64,000 nt of DNA, taken from NCBI RefSeq assembly GCF_038502225.1, contig NC_091341.1, positions 1,768,584 through 1,832,583 of the forward strand. The letters are read 5' to 3'. This stretch comes from Cherax quadricarinatus. Taxonomy: Eukaryota > Arthropoda > Malacostraca > Decapoda > Parastacidae. The position numbers and the translations under genes were made by a program. The stretch's first letter is position 1; each line of letters starts with the position of its first letter. This document shows positions 33,548-45,000 of the stretch, piece by piece. The notes under the pieces are model-generated. The model was given only the letters and a program-made list of their open reading frames with translations, ran no database searches and had not been told where the DNA came from.

Positions 33548-33851
33548 ATTTAAGCATCCCAGTTTTATAAAGTTTTTCTTCTTCTCTTTTTTAGTAAATG
33601 TATACAGGAGAAGGGGTTACTAGCCCATTGCTCCCGGCATTTTAGTCGCCTCATACGACACGCATGGCTTACGGAGGAAAGATTCTTTTCCACTTCCCCA
33701 TGGACAATAGAAGAAATAAAAAAGAACAAGAGCTATTTAGAAAAAGGAGAAAAACCTAGATGTATGTATATATATATATGCATGTGCGTGTCTGTGAAGT
33801 GTGACCAAAGTGTAAGTAGGAGTAGCAAGATATCCCTGTTATCTAGCGTGT

Positions 33852-34098
33852 TTATATACATTTTATATACATTTGAAAGTGAAAAAAGGCTATGATTCAC
33901 TTTAGAGCAATTTTTCGCTCTTCAGCAGTAGCCCGGAACCTAACCTGTTGCACAAGTGGGACCCTCCTGTATTCAGTTAAAACAATATCATGGAAAATTT
34001 CTGTCCAAAGAAGGTCTAGGCGAAATATGCATGTTTTCACTTTCCAGCTGACCTTTAGGGAGGTCTCCAGTTCTTAGAAGGATCAAAATCAAGATACG
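33852..34098. other. Family G end fragment plus unassigned sequence
   Basis: 33852-33972 resembles the closing part of family G (GCAGTAGCCCGGAACCTAACC, CAAGTGGGACCCTCCTGTA). No repeat is recognised in the 125 bp after it. Confidence 0.45.
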
Positions 34099-34100
34099 TA

Positions 34101-35156
34101 CAGTGGAACCCCGGATTTCATACTTAATCTGCTCTAGAAGGTCGGTCTAAATCCGAAGCGTATGAAAGCTGAAGCAATATTTCCCATAAGAAATACTGTA
34201 ATCTAAATGCAATTAATCCATTCCAGACACCCAAAAATATTAACAAAATATACGTTTTTTAAAGAATAACTATAGTTTTTCTTACAGAAAACAATGAGAA
34301 GTAAATATAAAGGACTAATTTTAATGATAAATGAACATTACATACTTTTATTGAAGACTCGTGTTGGCGTATTGAAGAAGGCGAGGAGGGGAGAGAGAGT
34401 CGAGGTTATTGTTTGGAAGGGAAATCCCCCTCCATTAGGACTTCAAGTATCAAAGCCTTCCCTGGGGTTACTTCCCTTCTTTGTCTTTTACTGGCACTGG
34501 ACCCTGGTTGCCCTAAACATCTGTCCAGAGAGCTCTGTTTCTGGCATCTCTTTAAGATTTGCCTAAAATGGGACAAGGTATTGTCATGAACATGTTGCAG
34601 ATATGGCCTGTATGAGCTTGGTCAGGGTGATGTTTTTCAATAAAAGTTTGCAACTCATTCCACTTTGCGCGCACGTCCTTAATCACTGAAGAAGGCGCCT
34701 TCTCCCCTCTCTCTTCCTCCTCCTCTGAAGCAATTTCCTTAGCTGTGGTCTGTTACTGTTCCAGATGAAGGTCTTGCAGCTCTTTCCATATGTCCTAGCA
34801 AGCTCGGCTAAGCGTTCGCCACTTTCATATTTTTCTGCAATCTCTTTCTTGAATTCTGTTGTGTTTCTCACCTTCTTTACCAAAGGGCTGGCACTAGAAA
34901 CTTTCTTTGGGCCCATGGTGGCTTATTTTGCAGTCACAATCAATAAATAAGCACAAAAATTGCGAAATATTTTGGATGAATGCTCACTCAACCAGTGACA
35001 GAGCCAAACTGAGGCAGCATCCCAGGCAGGTGGATGTGTCTGATACATATGATTTCCGGGTGGAGTTACGAAATCTGAAGCAAAATTTCGCCCAGAAAAG
35101 TGTTCTAAATCCGAAACATACAATATGCGGTGTGTACGAAATCCAGGGTTCCACTG
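34101..35156 (-). mobile_element. Tigger-type element, second family, internally deleted
   Basis: TA at 34099-34100 and 35157-35158. The ends are CAGTGGAACCCCGGATTTCA and, reversed, CAGTGGAACCCTGGATTTCG. Inside are the two ends of a transposase gene on the minus strand: an N-terminal piece (34916-34683, MGPKKVSS, FKKEIAEKYESG) and C-terminal remnants near 34420-34700. The DDE domain is missing, so it is non-autonomous. Its right TA is shared with the next Tigger element. Confidence 0.8.
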
Positions 35157-35158
35157 TA

Positions 35159-37492
35159 CAGTGGACCCCCGGTTAACGATTTTAATCCGTGCAAGAGGGC
35201 TCATCGTTATGCGAAATAATCGTTATGCGAATCAATTTTCCCCATAAGAAATAATGGAAATAAAATTAATCCGTGCAAGACGCCCAAAAGTATGAAAAAA
35301 ATTTTTTTTTACCACATGAAATGTTAATTTTAATACACACAAACTGAAAAAGGCATGCACAATTAAATGACACTTACTTTTATTGAAGATCTGGTGATGA
35401 TTGATGGGATGGGAGGAGGGGAGAGAGTGTGTTAGTGTTTAGAAGGGGAATCCCCTTCCATTAGGACTTGAGGTAGTAAGTCCTTTTCTGGGGTTACTTC
35501 CCTTCTTCTTTTAATGCCACTAGGGCCAGCTTCAGAGTCACTGGACTTCTTTCGCACAAGATATCTGTCCATAGTGGCCTGTACCTCTCGTTCCTTTATG
35601 ACTTGCCTAAAGTGTTTCACAACATTGTCAGTGTAATAATCACCAGCACGGCTTGCAATAGCTGTGTGAGGGTGATTTTCATCCATGAAGGTTTGCACTT
35701 CAAGCCACTTTGCACAGATTTCCTTAATCTTTGAAGTAGGCAACTTCTTCAATTTCTCTCTCCCCTCCTCCGAAGCAATTTCCTCAGGTGTGGCCTCTTG
35801 CTGTTGAAGTTGATCTAGCAGCTCATCAGTGGTTAGTTCTTCATTGTCCTCCTCCACCAACTCTTCCACATCCTCCCCACTAACCTCCAACCCCAAGGAC
35901 TTTCCCAATGCCACAATGGATTCCTCAACTGGCACAGGATTCTCAGGGTTAGCCTCAAACCCTTCAAAATCCCTTTTGTCTACACATTCTGGCCACAGTT
36001 TCTTCCAAGCAGAGTTCAAGGTCCTCTTTGTCACTTCCTCCCAAGCCTTACCTATAAGGTTTACACAATTGAGGATATTAAAGTGATCTCTCCAAAACTC
36101 TCTTAGAGTCAGTTGAGTTTCTGAGGTCATTACAAAGCACCTTTCAAACAGAGCTTTTGTATACAGTTTCTTGAAGTTGGAAATAACCTGCTGGTCCATG
36201 GGCTGCAGGAGAGGAGTGGTATTAGGAGGCAAAAACTTCACCTTAATGAAGCTCATGTCCCCATAAAGTCGCTCTGACACGTCTGTAGGATGACCAGGGG
36301 CATTGTCTAACACCAGGAGGCACTTAAGTTCTAATTTCTTTTCAGTTAGGTAATTTTTCACATTGGGGGCAAATGCATGGTGTAACCAGTTATAGAAAAA
36401 TTCCCTAGTGACCCATGCCTTACTGTTTGCCCTCCACAGCACACACAAATTATCCTTGAGGACATTCTTTTGCCTGAACGCTCTGGGAGTTTCAGAGTGA
36501 TACACTAATAAAGGCTTCACTTTGCAATCACCAGTAGCATTGGCACACATGAGAAGAGTAAGCCTGTCTTTCATAGGCTTATGTCCTGGGAGTGCCTTTT
36601 CCTCCTGAGTAATGTAGGTCCTGCTTGGCATTTTCTTCCAGAACAGGCCTGTTTCATCACAATTAAACACTTGTTCAGGTTTCAGTCCTTCAGTTTCTAT
36701 GTACTCCTTGAATTCCTGCACATATTTTTCAGCCGCTTTGTGGTCCGAACTGGCAGCCTCACCATGCCTTATCACACTATGGATGCCACTACGCTTCTTA
36801 AATCTCTCAAACCAACCTTTGCTGGCCTTAAATTCACTCACATCATCACTAGTTGCAGGCATTTTTTTAATTAAATCGTCATGCAACTTCCTAGCCTTTT
36901 CACATATGATCGCTTGAGAGACGCTATCTCCTGCTATCTGTTTTTCATTTATCCACACCAATAAGAGTCTCTCAACATCTTCCATCAATTGCGATCTTTG
37001 TTTCGAAAACACAGTTGAACCTTTGGCAAGAACAGCTTCCTTGATTGTCTTTCTGGTGCCCACAATAGTAGCGATGGTTGATTGGGGTTTCTTGTACAGC
37101 TTGACTAGGTCGGCTATACGCACTCCACTTTCATACTTATCAATTATCTCTTTCTTCATCTCTATAGTAATTCTTACCCTTTGAGGTGTAGGGTTGGCAC
37201 TAGAAGCTTTCTTGGGGCCCATGGTCACTTATTTTCCAGAAACAGCACCGAAAATACTGTAATAATACGAAATATTCCGAGTGTATGCTTGGATGTTACC
37301 GCGGAGGCTGGCTGGTAAACAATGGGACGGAGCGGCACATGTGAGGCTGGCTGAGGGCACATTGGACGCGTCTCGGACGAAAATCGGTATGCGGGTTTTT
37401 AATCGGTATGCGGGGCAAAAATTTGGCGATAAAAGTAATCGTTATGCGGAAAAATCGCTATGCGATGCCATCGTTATGCGGGGGTCCACTGT
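35159..37492 (-). mobile_element. Tigger/pogo DNA transposon C, complete
   Basis: TA at 35157-35158 and 37493-37494. The ends are CAGTGGACCCCCGGTTAACG and, reversed, CAGTGGACCCCCGCATAACG. Same family as 6553-8890 but a distinct subfamily: the subterminal repeats read CGTTATGCG where A has CGCTATGCG. The transposase is intact. Confidence 0.92.
35432..37222 (-). CDS. Tigger/pogo transposase (TIGD1-like), intact
   Basis: 596 residues from the ATG at 37222 (GACCATGG context; the open frame runs two codons further to a GTG). The layout matches the transposase at 6827-8620: psq-type helix-turn-helix at about 15-60 (TIATIVGTRKT), CENP-B-type domain at about 80-150, and DDE residues in FNCDETGLF (D189), LVLDNAPGHP (D306) and LQPMDQQVI (D343). 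A glutamate-rich linker (about 450-490) precedes the C-terminal part, which ends in a basic KRRRE segment. Differences from copy A cluster in the N-terminal DNA-binding domain and the linker, while the DDE region is nearly the same. No lesion is visible. Confidence 0.93.
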   Translation of the reverse strand: MGPKKASSANPTPQRVRITIEMKKEIIDKYESGVRIADLVKLYKKPQSTIATIVGTRKTIKEAVLAKGSTVFSKQRSQLMEDVERLLLVWINEKQIAGDSVSQAIICEKARKLHDDLIKKMPATSDDVSEFKASKGWFERFKKRSGIHSVIRHGEAASSDHKAAEKYVQEFKEYIETEGLKPEQVFNCDETGLFWKKMPSRTYITQEEKALPGHKPMKDRLTLLMCANATGDCKVKPLLVYHSETPRAFRQKNVLKDNLCVLWRANSKAWVTREFFYNWLHHAFAPNVKNYLTEKKLELKCLLVLDNAPGHPTDVSERLYGDMSFIKVKFLPPNTTPLLQPMDQQVISNFKKLYTKALFERCFVMTSETQLTLREFWRDHFNILNCVNLIGKAWEEVTKRTLNSAWKKLWPECVDKRDFEGFEANPENPVPVEESIVALGKSLGLEVSGEDVEELVEEDNEELTTDELLDQLQQQEATPEEIASEEGREKLKKLPTSKIKEICAKWLEVQTFMDENHPHTAIASRAGDYYTDNVVKHFRQVIKEREVQATMDRYLVRKKSSDSEAGPSGIKRRREVTPEKDLLPQVLMEGDSPSKH

Positions 37493-37530
37493 ATATGAAA
37501 AATAGTCTGTTTTATTTGTCAATCATTTCC

Positions 37531-37815
37531 TCGTACATTTTTTTTTTTTAACAAGTTGGCTGTCTCCCACCGCGGCAGGGTGACCCGAAAAAGAAAGAAA
37601 ATCCCCAAAAAGAAAATACTTTCATCATCATTCAACACTTTCACTTCACTCACACATAAACACTTTTTGCAGAGGTGCTCAGAACACAACAGTTTAGAAG
37701 CATATACATATAAAGATACACAACATATCCCTCCAAACTGATAATATCCCAAACCCCTCCTTTAGAGTGCAGGCATTGTACTTCCCATTTCCTGGACTCA
37801 AGTCTGGCTATATAA
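37531..37815 (-). mobile_element. RTE 3' UTR fragment
   Basis: T run (37540-37549) then the reversed RTE terminus (AACAAGTTGGCTGTCTCCCACC) and about 230 bp of 3' UTR matching 891-1150. It is severely 5'-truncated and has no coding sequence. Confidence 0.85.
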
Positions 37816-38102
37816 CATGAAGTTATCAAATTTTACTATTAAAAGTGAATGGTAACTTAGGAAAATCCTGTGTACTCGTTATCTTCATTGGTATTCCACA
37901 TATGATGAAAATCTTTGGTGTTTAACAGTACTGTACCATATTGGGTTTATATACAGTTAAATTAAATTAAAATTGAAACTGAAGTCTCCTAAATCTCACT
38001 TTATAACATAAAGCAAGAGAATTTTCTTGAAATTATCTGGTACCTTTTCCTTGCATCTCTTGGAAATCTGAAAAGATTTTGTTTGGATTTTTAATCCCAC
38101 AG
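37816..38102. other. No feature recognised
   Basis: About 290 bp of AT-rich sequence with no frame or repeat shared with the rest of the window. Confidence 0.4.
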
Positions 38103-38137
38103 TTTAGCGCTTCCTTTTGATTATAATAATAATAATA
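38103..38137 (+). mobile_element. Short I-type LINE 3' terminus
   Basis: Reads TTTAGCGCTTCCTTTTGATTATAATAATAATAAT, the last 35 or so bases of the I-type LINE that ends at 45935, with one or two changes. It directly abuts a SINE in the opposite orientation. Confidence 0.6.
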
Positions 38138-38407
38138 ATTTAACCCCGCAAGGTTATCCACCCAGGATAACCCAAGAAAGGCAGTGCATCATCGAGGACT
38201 CTCTTATTTCCATTGGGGTCCTCAGTCTTGTCCCCGAGGATACGACTCACACCAGTCGACTAACACCCAGATACCTACTTGCTGCTAGGTGAACTGGACA
38301 ACAGGTGTAAGGAAACGCATCAGAATGTTTCTACCCTGCCGGGAATCGAACCCGGGCCTTCCGTGTGTGATGCAAGAGCTTTGCCAGCCAGGCCATGGGG
38401 TCACCTG
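38138..38407 (-). mobile_element. tRNA-derived SINE
   Basis: On the minus strand the head resembles a tRNA gene: an A-box-like TGGCCTGGCTGGCAAAG and a perfect B box GGTTCGATTCC (near 38342-38352). A SINE body follows (CAGGGTAGAAACATTCTGATG, CACCTGTTGTCC, GTATCTGGGTGTTAGTCGAC, CCCCAATGGAAATAAGAG, GGGTTATCCTGGGTGG). Parts of the same body occur at 45946-46130 and 54918-55062. The head is too diverged in its arms to be a working tRNA. Confidence 0.8.
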
Positions 38408-39250
38408 TGGGAGGTTAGAGGGAACCAGGAACTCTTCCTTTTAGTCATTTCCAAGTTTTCTTTTTCATAAATTGTTGATGATAAAACCTCTATCAACCAT
38501 TCATGTAGTACTGCTCTACTGTATACTATACTGTATTTTCCCTAGTTAATACTAGATTTAGTGAATATCTAAATCCTACAGTAATGGATTGAGCTGTAAA
38601 AGTTGTGCATTTGTTTTTTAAATACAGGTCAGCCATCACAAATGCGGCAATCAGTCATTCGGTTCCTTCAGTTATTCGGCACTAATTTTGGCTAGCATAA
38701 TTTCAAATTTCCAGGGTTGCCACACCAACCTGCTGGTACTGTTTGGTGGCGCTACTTACTGCATAAGTCATTCCAGTTTCTTTTTCTCCATTTATTGTTT
38801 TAACCTGCTTACTTTTAGCCCCAGCCATGGTTCCAATGAATAAAAGAAATGCTTCTCATTATGTAAAGCACCTACACATACATTATCCATTAAAGATAAG
38901 GTGGCTTTGAAGCCACTGTTTGTTGCCATGAGCTCAGTCTCATGAAGCAGGAGAATATGCTTTATTATTATGCTAATATCAACACTACAGCTTATTTGCC
39001 TATCACAATTGATCTAATATGACATAATAAACAATATAAATAACATAAAACATGTTAAATACTCCAGAATGAATAATATTTGGCATAACACCGAGCAGTT
39101 CGACGAAGGTATGAAGAGGATATGGTATACAAATACCATTCTCCTATCCCTGTCTTGGTGGCTTATATTAGAGAAAACGGAGTGTAGCACAGGGCTAACT
39201 GTGATATACATTCGTACTGCACCATAAACCTGAAACAAAAAAGTTATTTT
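38408..39250. other. Mostly unassigned sequence with two repeat pieces
   Basis: 38627-38710 begins TACAGGTCAGCCATCACAAA and resembles, reversed, the stretch ending at 51707 (GATTTGTGATGGAGGACCTGTA); both look like ends of another TA-flanked element. 39001-39087 matches 23813-23915 in reverse. No coding frame is supported in the remainder. Confidence 0.45.
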
Positions 39251-39340
39251 CTCTATATAGATTATCACACATAGCAGCATATGTGTAGAGAACCTAGGAT
39301 AACCCAAAAAAGTCAACGTGGCTTATTTTTAGTACCTGGC
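39250..39340 (-). mobile_element. SINE tail, left of the I-type LINE insertion
   Basis: Matches 51130-51232 in order (GATTATCACACATAGCAGCATATGTGTAGAGAACCTAGGATAACCC, then AGTACCTGGC). The I-type LINE interrupts it at 39340/39341, and it resumes at 45936. Confidence 0.75.
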
Positions 39341-40061
39341 CCTCTTCAAGGGGGGCTCCTTGGCGTGGTGAAGAGGCTCTTGGTCTGCGGAATTAGCCCT
39401 GTCGGTCTTCTTCCTCAGACCGAACCTAATTACCCCCCATTCTCCCCTCCCCTATCCCATCCTCCCCTTTTTTCCATTCCTCCTCCTCACCCCTCCCTTT
39501 TGCCCTTCCTCTTTTTGGCCTTTGGGATTTCTCCCACAGGCGCGCTAGTTCCTAGGTAGGGGAAAGGACACCGGGGTCCATCCCATTCCGTTGAGGTTCT
39601 TGGCGGTGGCGTAGTTTGCCGTGGAATCTGGATTGCCTGGGGATGTCCCGATCCCTCTCCGGTATCCCGGAGTAGCTTTGGGTGTCTTTCGGGTGACGGG
39701 TTATCTCTGGAAGCCACCTTTCGGATTCCGGGGTGGTGGCCGAAGGAGGTATGCTTTGTGGCGGATATCCGGCCGCCCTCTCTTTTGTCCACCGAGGTAG
39801 CTCAGCAGATGTGAGGTTGCTATCCCGGATTGCTGGTTTACTGGCATGAAGGGTAGGGTATGGCACGGGTTCCATGCTGCATCTGCGCTACTAGCGGTGC
39901 TGAGGTCCTCTTGGGCGCGGAGGGAGATTTCCGGCCCTTTCATTCCTCCTGGGAACTATTCCTCCCCGCTCCCCCCTTTTTTATTCTTTTTTTTTATTTT
40001 TCTTTTCTTTTCTTCTTTCTTTTTTTTTCTTAAAAACAAAAAGCAAAGGAGTAACCTAACC

Positions 40062-42000
40062 ATGGCAGCCCTAGTCCATGAACCCACTACCCCTGGGCCC
40101 CTTCTTCATACCGCACCCCATTCTGACCCTGCCTTGTGTTTAGACCACTCTTCGGACACTTCTGATGCCCCTGTACCTCTTGCTGGTGCTGTTTCCTCAC
40201 CCGCTTCAGGTACCGGGGCTTTGACTGACTCCTTCGATTTGTCTGAACTCCGCTCTCCTTTGACTATGCTTTCGGCTTCTCCCTCTACGGTATGGCAATT
40301 TTCGAATCGCCCGCCCATTTCACGCCGGACCAACTCCGGTCCTACTCCTAAACGCCAACGTCAATCTCCTGATGATGCTCCTTCGTTACCTTCCCATTCT
40401 ACTCGGAAAAGACCGACACGTCAAGCACTCCCTCTCCACGCTCAGTTTCGGACCACACAATGGACTAAATTCTTTACTTTAAGACCGACTTCTTCTTCTG
40501 CCTACCTTTCTGACCATAGTATTGGCAAAGCGCTCCTGCGTCATGTTGGTAGAGATATTTCATTTCATGCTCTCAAGAGCGGTATGCGCATCGTCACTGT
40601 CCAGAATGCTACCCAAGCTCATGATCTTTTTCTCCTTTCGAATATCGATACTACTCCTATCACTAGTGAAAAGCATCTTTCTCTCAATTCTTGTAGTGGT
40701 ACTGTCATTCTGCCCCATACCATAGTCCAACAGAATTTCCAGTCATGTGGCAGTGACATTTTTGAACAGCTGGAACTCCAGGATCTCCCAATCCTCAAAG
40801 TAGACACTTATGTCCTTTCTGGCCGGGGGCGGAGACGTTACCCTTGCAATGTGGCTCGTTTAACTTTTGACAGCCGAGAACTCCCGTCCTCTGTATATGT
40901 CGTGGGACATCGGTTACAAGTTCGAAAGGTGATACCTACACCGCAACAATGTAGAAATTGCTGGCGTTTTGGTCACCCAGCGAAATATTGCAGATCTATG
41001 GCCGAATGCCCAGTCTGTGGTGCCGACGACCATTCTAATACATCTTGCAGTCAACCTCCATCTTGCCTTAATTGTAATGAAGCTCGCCCTTCGTACTCCC
41101 GCCGTTGCCAGGTCCACTTAAATGAACGTGAAATCCGTTGCCTCAAAGAGGCAGAAGGTCTCCCTTATGCTATGGCAGTTACTCATCTCCGCCTCCAAGG
41201 GAGACTACCCCGTGTTTCTTATTCTCGTGTTTCCAAACATCTTCCCACTTCTGGGGTCCCATCTTCTGCAACCTCCTCTGTTGTTACCCCTCCCATAGCC
41301 ACTACGGCATCTAATCCTTTTGCTGTCCTTGGCTCTGACGTCCCGACTACAACTCAGTCTGTTCTCACATCTTCGCGTCCTTCCTCACAAGCCCCAGTAT
41401 CGACAAGACCTCGTACGACACCTAATACCAATAGCCCCTCTGCTCAGAAGTCCAAAAAATCCACATTGCTCAAATCTTCTTTGCCCCTTCCTTCCCTTCT
41501 TCCACCTCCACACTTTACCTTTCCAGTCTCTGTACCTAGTTCTTCCCCTCTCTCTGGCTCTATTACAAGTGTGGAGATTCACCCCCCTCCTCCTCGTACT
41601 ATGCCTTCCACCCCCGTCCCCTCCCAAGTTTCTCCCTCTTCTGCCACCTCCCAGGTTTCTGCCTCTTCTGTCCCCCCCCCACACTTCATCTCCAGTCCCT
41701 TACACTCTTCCCTCCCCCTCTACTTTGGTACAGTCCATTACTGTCCCAATCTTTACTCACCCTCCTCCTTCTATCTCCAATATGGTCTCCCATACATCTT
41801 TGAATTCAGAAACACTTGAAGCCATTTCAGAATATATTGCAGAGACTAAACCTTCAATGGACACTGATTCACTTCCTGTTCCTTCTCTTTCCTCCCCTCC
41901 ATCTTCACAACCCCATTCTTTGCAACGCTCCGTTCCTTCGCTACTTGAACGTCTTCCAATGCCACCACATGTTGACTTTTCTAACCCCTCTAGTCCGTAG
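40062..42000 (+). pseudogene. I-type LINE ORF1 (zinc-knuckle RNA-binding protein), one frameshift
   Basis: Starts at the ATG at 40062 (AACCATGGCAGCC). Upstream in-frame codons back to 39846 are a T-rich leader (FFFFFF) and unlikely to be translated. A Pro/Ser-rich N-terminal region leads to a nucleic-acid-binding core and three Cys/His knuckles (CRNCWRFGHPAKYC, CPVCGADDHSNTSC, CLNCNEARPSYSRRC) at about 40944-41112. A long Pro/Ser/Thr tail follows. The frame ends at 41819, but the C-terminus that looks authentic (LNSETLEAISEYI to SNPSSP, stop at 41998-42000) is in the next frame. The switch falls near a C10 run at about 41670-41680. The protein would package element RNA. Confidence 0.85.
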
Positions 42001-42044
42001 GTGCCTCTACCTACAGATTCCTGGTATTTTCTTCATCGCCAATC

Positions 42045-45000
42045 ATGGCCTATTTACGGTGGAATATCCGCGGCCTCAGGGGTAATCGGGGTGAGCTTCA
42101 GATGTTGCTTTCCAGGTTTTCCCCTGTTGGTGCTTGCTTACAAGAACCAAAATTACACTCGGCTGTTTTCCAACCTATCTCAGGCTATAATTTATTGTAT
42201 TCTTCGGATCCTTTCTCAGATGGGACCTTTAATGAAAGTGCCCTTCTTCTACGCAATGATATTCCGTACTGTCAACTATTTGTCCATACCTCGCTGCATT
42301 ACACTGCAGCCCGTATCCACTTGAATAAGTGGTTTACAATATGTTCTTTATATCTCTCTCCTTCTCGAGCATTTTCTATCCCAGACTTTGCCTTTCTTGT
42401 TTCATCCTTACCACCACCACTTCTGTTACTTGGTGATTTTAATGCCCACCATTTCCTCTGGGGGGGGTCTCATTGTGACTCACATGGCATCCAGTTGGAG
42501 GCTTTTCTCGCCTCTCACCCCCTCCATGTTTTAAATACGGGTACTCCCACCCATTTTGATCCTCGTACTCGTACTCTCTCTTGCATCGATCTATCAGTCT
42601 GCTCTTCCTCCACTGCACTAGACTTCACCTGGTCTGTTCTACCAGACTTACATGACAGCGATCATTTTCCAATCATTCTTACTTCTCCTTCCTATTCACC
42701 ACCTTTCTGTAGCCCTCGCTGGCAAATTGGGATCTTTACTCACGCCTCACTGCTTTTAGTGAGGTTCCTTCTTCATCCTCCATTGATGAGTTCCTACACA
42801 TCTTCTCGAAGTCAGTTTATACCGCAGCTTCTCATTCTATACCCCAAACCTCAGGCAGGCATTCTCAGAAGTGCGTGCCTTGGTGGTCTCCTGCTTGTGC
42901 TTGTGCAGTACGTTTGAAACGTGCTGCATGGGGCAGGTACCGGTACAATAGAACCGCTGAGAAACTTCTTGATTTTAAGCAGAAGCGTGCAATCGCTCGC
43001 CGTGTCATCCGTGAAGCTAAACGCACTTGTTGACGAGACTATGTTTCCACCATCACCTCTGCTTCTTCTATGAGTGCAGTCTGGAAAAAAGTGAGGAAAT
43101 TGAGTGGTAAATACTCTCCTGACCCAGCTCCTGTTCTACGGGTCACTGGTGTTGATGTAGCAAACCCTCTCGACGTTGCCATTGAACTTGGCACACATCT
43201 GGTCCGTATTTCCTGAGGGCTCCATCTATGCCCCTCGTTTCTTTCCTCAAAGTCTGCCAGAGAGTTAGTACCCTTGGACTTTTCTTCTCTCAGAGAAGAA
43301 CAGTATAATGTGCCTTTTACACTTCAAGAACTGGAGGCAACGCTCTCAGCTTGCCGATCATCGGCAGCTGGGCCTGACGACATTCACATTTGTATGTTAC
43401 AACATTTACATCGGTCAGCCCTTGTAGTCCTCTTACACCTCTTCAATCTTATTTGGGCACAAGGAGTTCTTCCCCAGCTGTGGAAATCTGCCATTGTTCT
43501 CCCTTTCCGCAAACCGGGTACTACAGGACTTGATGCCTCCCACTATCGCCCCATCGCTCTTACTAGTGCAGTTTGCAAAGTGATGGAACGTCTCGTAAAT
43601 CGACGTTTAATGTGGTATTTAGAGACATAACAGTCTCTCCGCTAGTCAATATAGCTTTCGTAAGGGTCGTTCTACCATAGACCCCTTACTACGCTTGGAT
43701 ACGTATGTTCGTAATGCCTTTGCGAATAATCACTCAGTTATTGCCATATTTTTTGACCTTGAGAAGGCATATGACACAACTTGGAGGTATAATATTTTGG
43801 CCCAGGCCCATTCCTTAGACCTCCGAGGCAATCTACCATCCTTCCTTAAGAACTTTTTAACTGACAGACATTTCCGTGTTCGAGTCAATAATGTTCTTTC
43901 CCCGGACTTCGTCCAAGCTGAAGGTGTCCCTCAGGGATGTGTTCTAAGCACAACACTTTTTCTCCTTGCTATAAATGATTTGGCCTCTGTTCTTCCACCC
44001 AATATTTGGTCATCACTCTATGTTGATGACTTCGCTATTGCTTGTGCAGGCGCTGACTGTCATCTTATTGCAGTTTCTCTCCAGCATGCGGTCGACCGTG
44101 TTTCCACTTGGGCCACCACGCATGTGTTTAAATTTTCAAGTACCAAAACTCACCAAATTACTTTCACTAGACGCTCTGTTATCTCCGATCATCCTTTGTA
44201 TCTCTATGGCTCCCGTATCCCCGAACGTGATACAGTCAGGTTTCTAGGCCTTCTCTTTGACCGTAGGTTATCCTGGAAACCTCACATTACCTCTCTGAAG
44301 GCAACTTGTCACAGCCGGCTAAACCTTCTTAAAACCCTTGCTCATCTTTCCTGGGGAGCTGATCGTCGAACTCTGCTTCGCCTACATTCAGCCCTCGTTT
44401 TATCGAAACTCGATTATGGTGACCAGATTTATTCCGCGGCCTCTCCTGCTACTCTCTCTAGCCTTAACTCTATCCATCACCAAGGATTACGTTTGTGCCT
44501 TGGTGCTTTTCGCTCTTCCCCTGTTGAGTGCCTCTATACAGAAGCGAATGTTCCATCCTTGTCTGATCGCCGTGATGCCCATTGCCTTCGCTACTATGTA
44601 CGCTCTCACGATCTACACAATCCTTCCATTTATAGAATGGTCACCGATATTTGTAGACATTCTTTATTCGTTCGCCGCCCCCATTTGCTCCGTCCCTTTT
44701 CGCCTACATTCACTCTTGTCTTCCCTTCAGTTACCACCTTTATATGTTCATGTAGCATCTCACTTTTCCCTACCCCCCTGGGAAGTTCCAGCTGTTCGGG
44801 TCTGTTCTTTCTCACTCCCTTGCTCGAAAGCTCAACTGCCTATGGTGGCTTCCCGCTCTCTTTTTTTGATCACTTCCACTCCCATTGTGATGCCACCGCT
44901 GTGTACACAGATGGCTCTAAGTCTTCAGACGGCGTCGGATTCGCAGCAGTGTTTCCGGACAGCGTCGTGCGGGGGCATTTACTATCTTCGGCTAGCATTT

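Larger units (their letters stand above)
28485..33851 (-). mobile_element. RTE LINE copy B2, near full length, split by another LINE
   Basis: The 3' end is at 28485 (T run, then ATTATCACACTGGCCGATTC) and the leader reaches 33851. About 150 bp of the extreme 5' end seen at 4400-4563 is missing. The coding pieces are 33547-32579 (endonuclease), 32493-32040 (start of RT), 30099-29752, and 29884-28733 (rest of RT to the C-terminus). A Jockey-superfamily LINE (30105-32030) splits the RT. It is nearly identical to 8905-10515 over the shared part. Confidence 0.87.

Noticed and set aside
34294..34566. 90-residue plus-strand frame
   Set aside because: It is the antisense of a decayed Tigger transposase C-terminus.
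38330..38407. Possible tRNA gene
   Set aside because: The B box is perfect but the acceptor and other arms do not pair, and it continues into a SINE body.
39846..40061. N-terminal extension of I-type ORF1
   Set aside because: It passes through a T-rich leader encoding Phe runs; the ATG at 40062 has a much better context.
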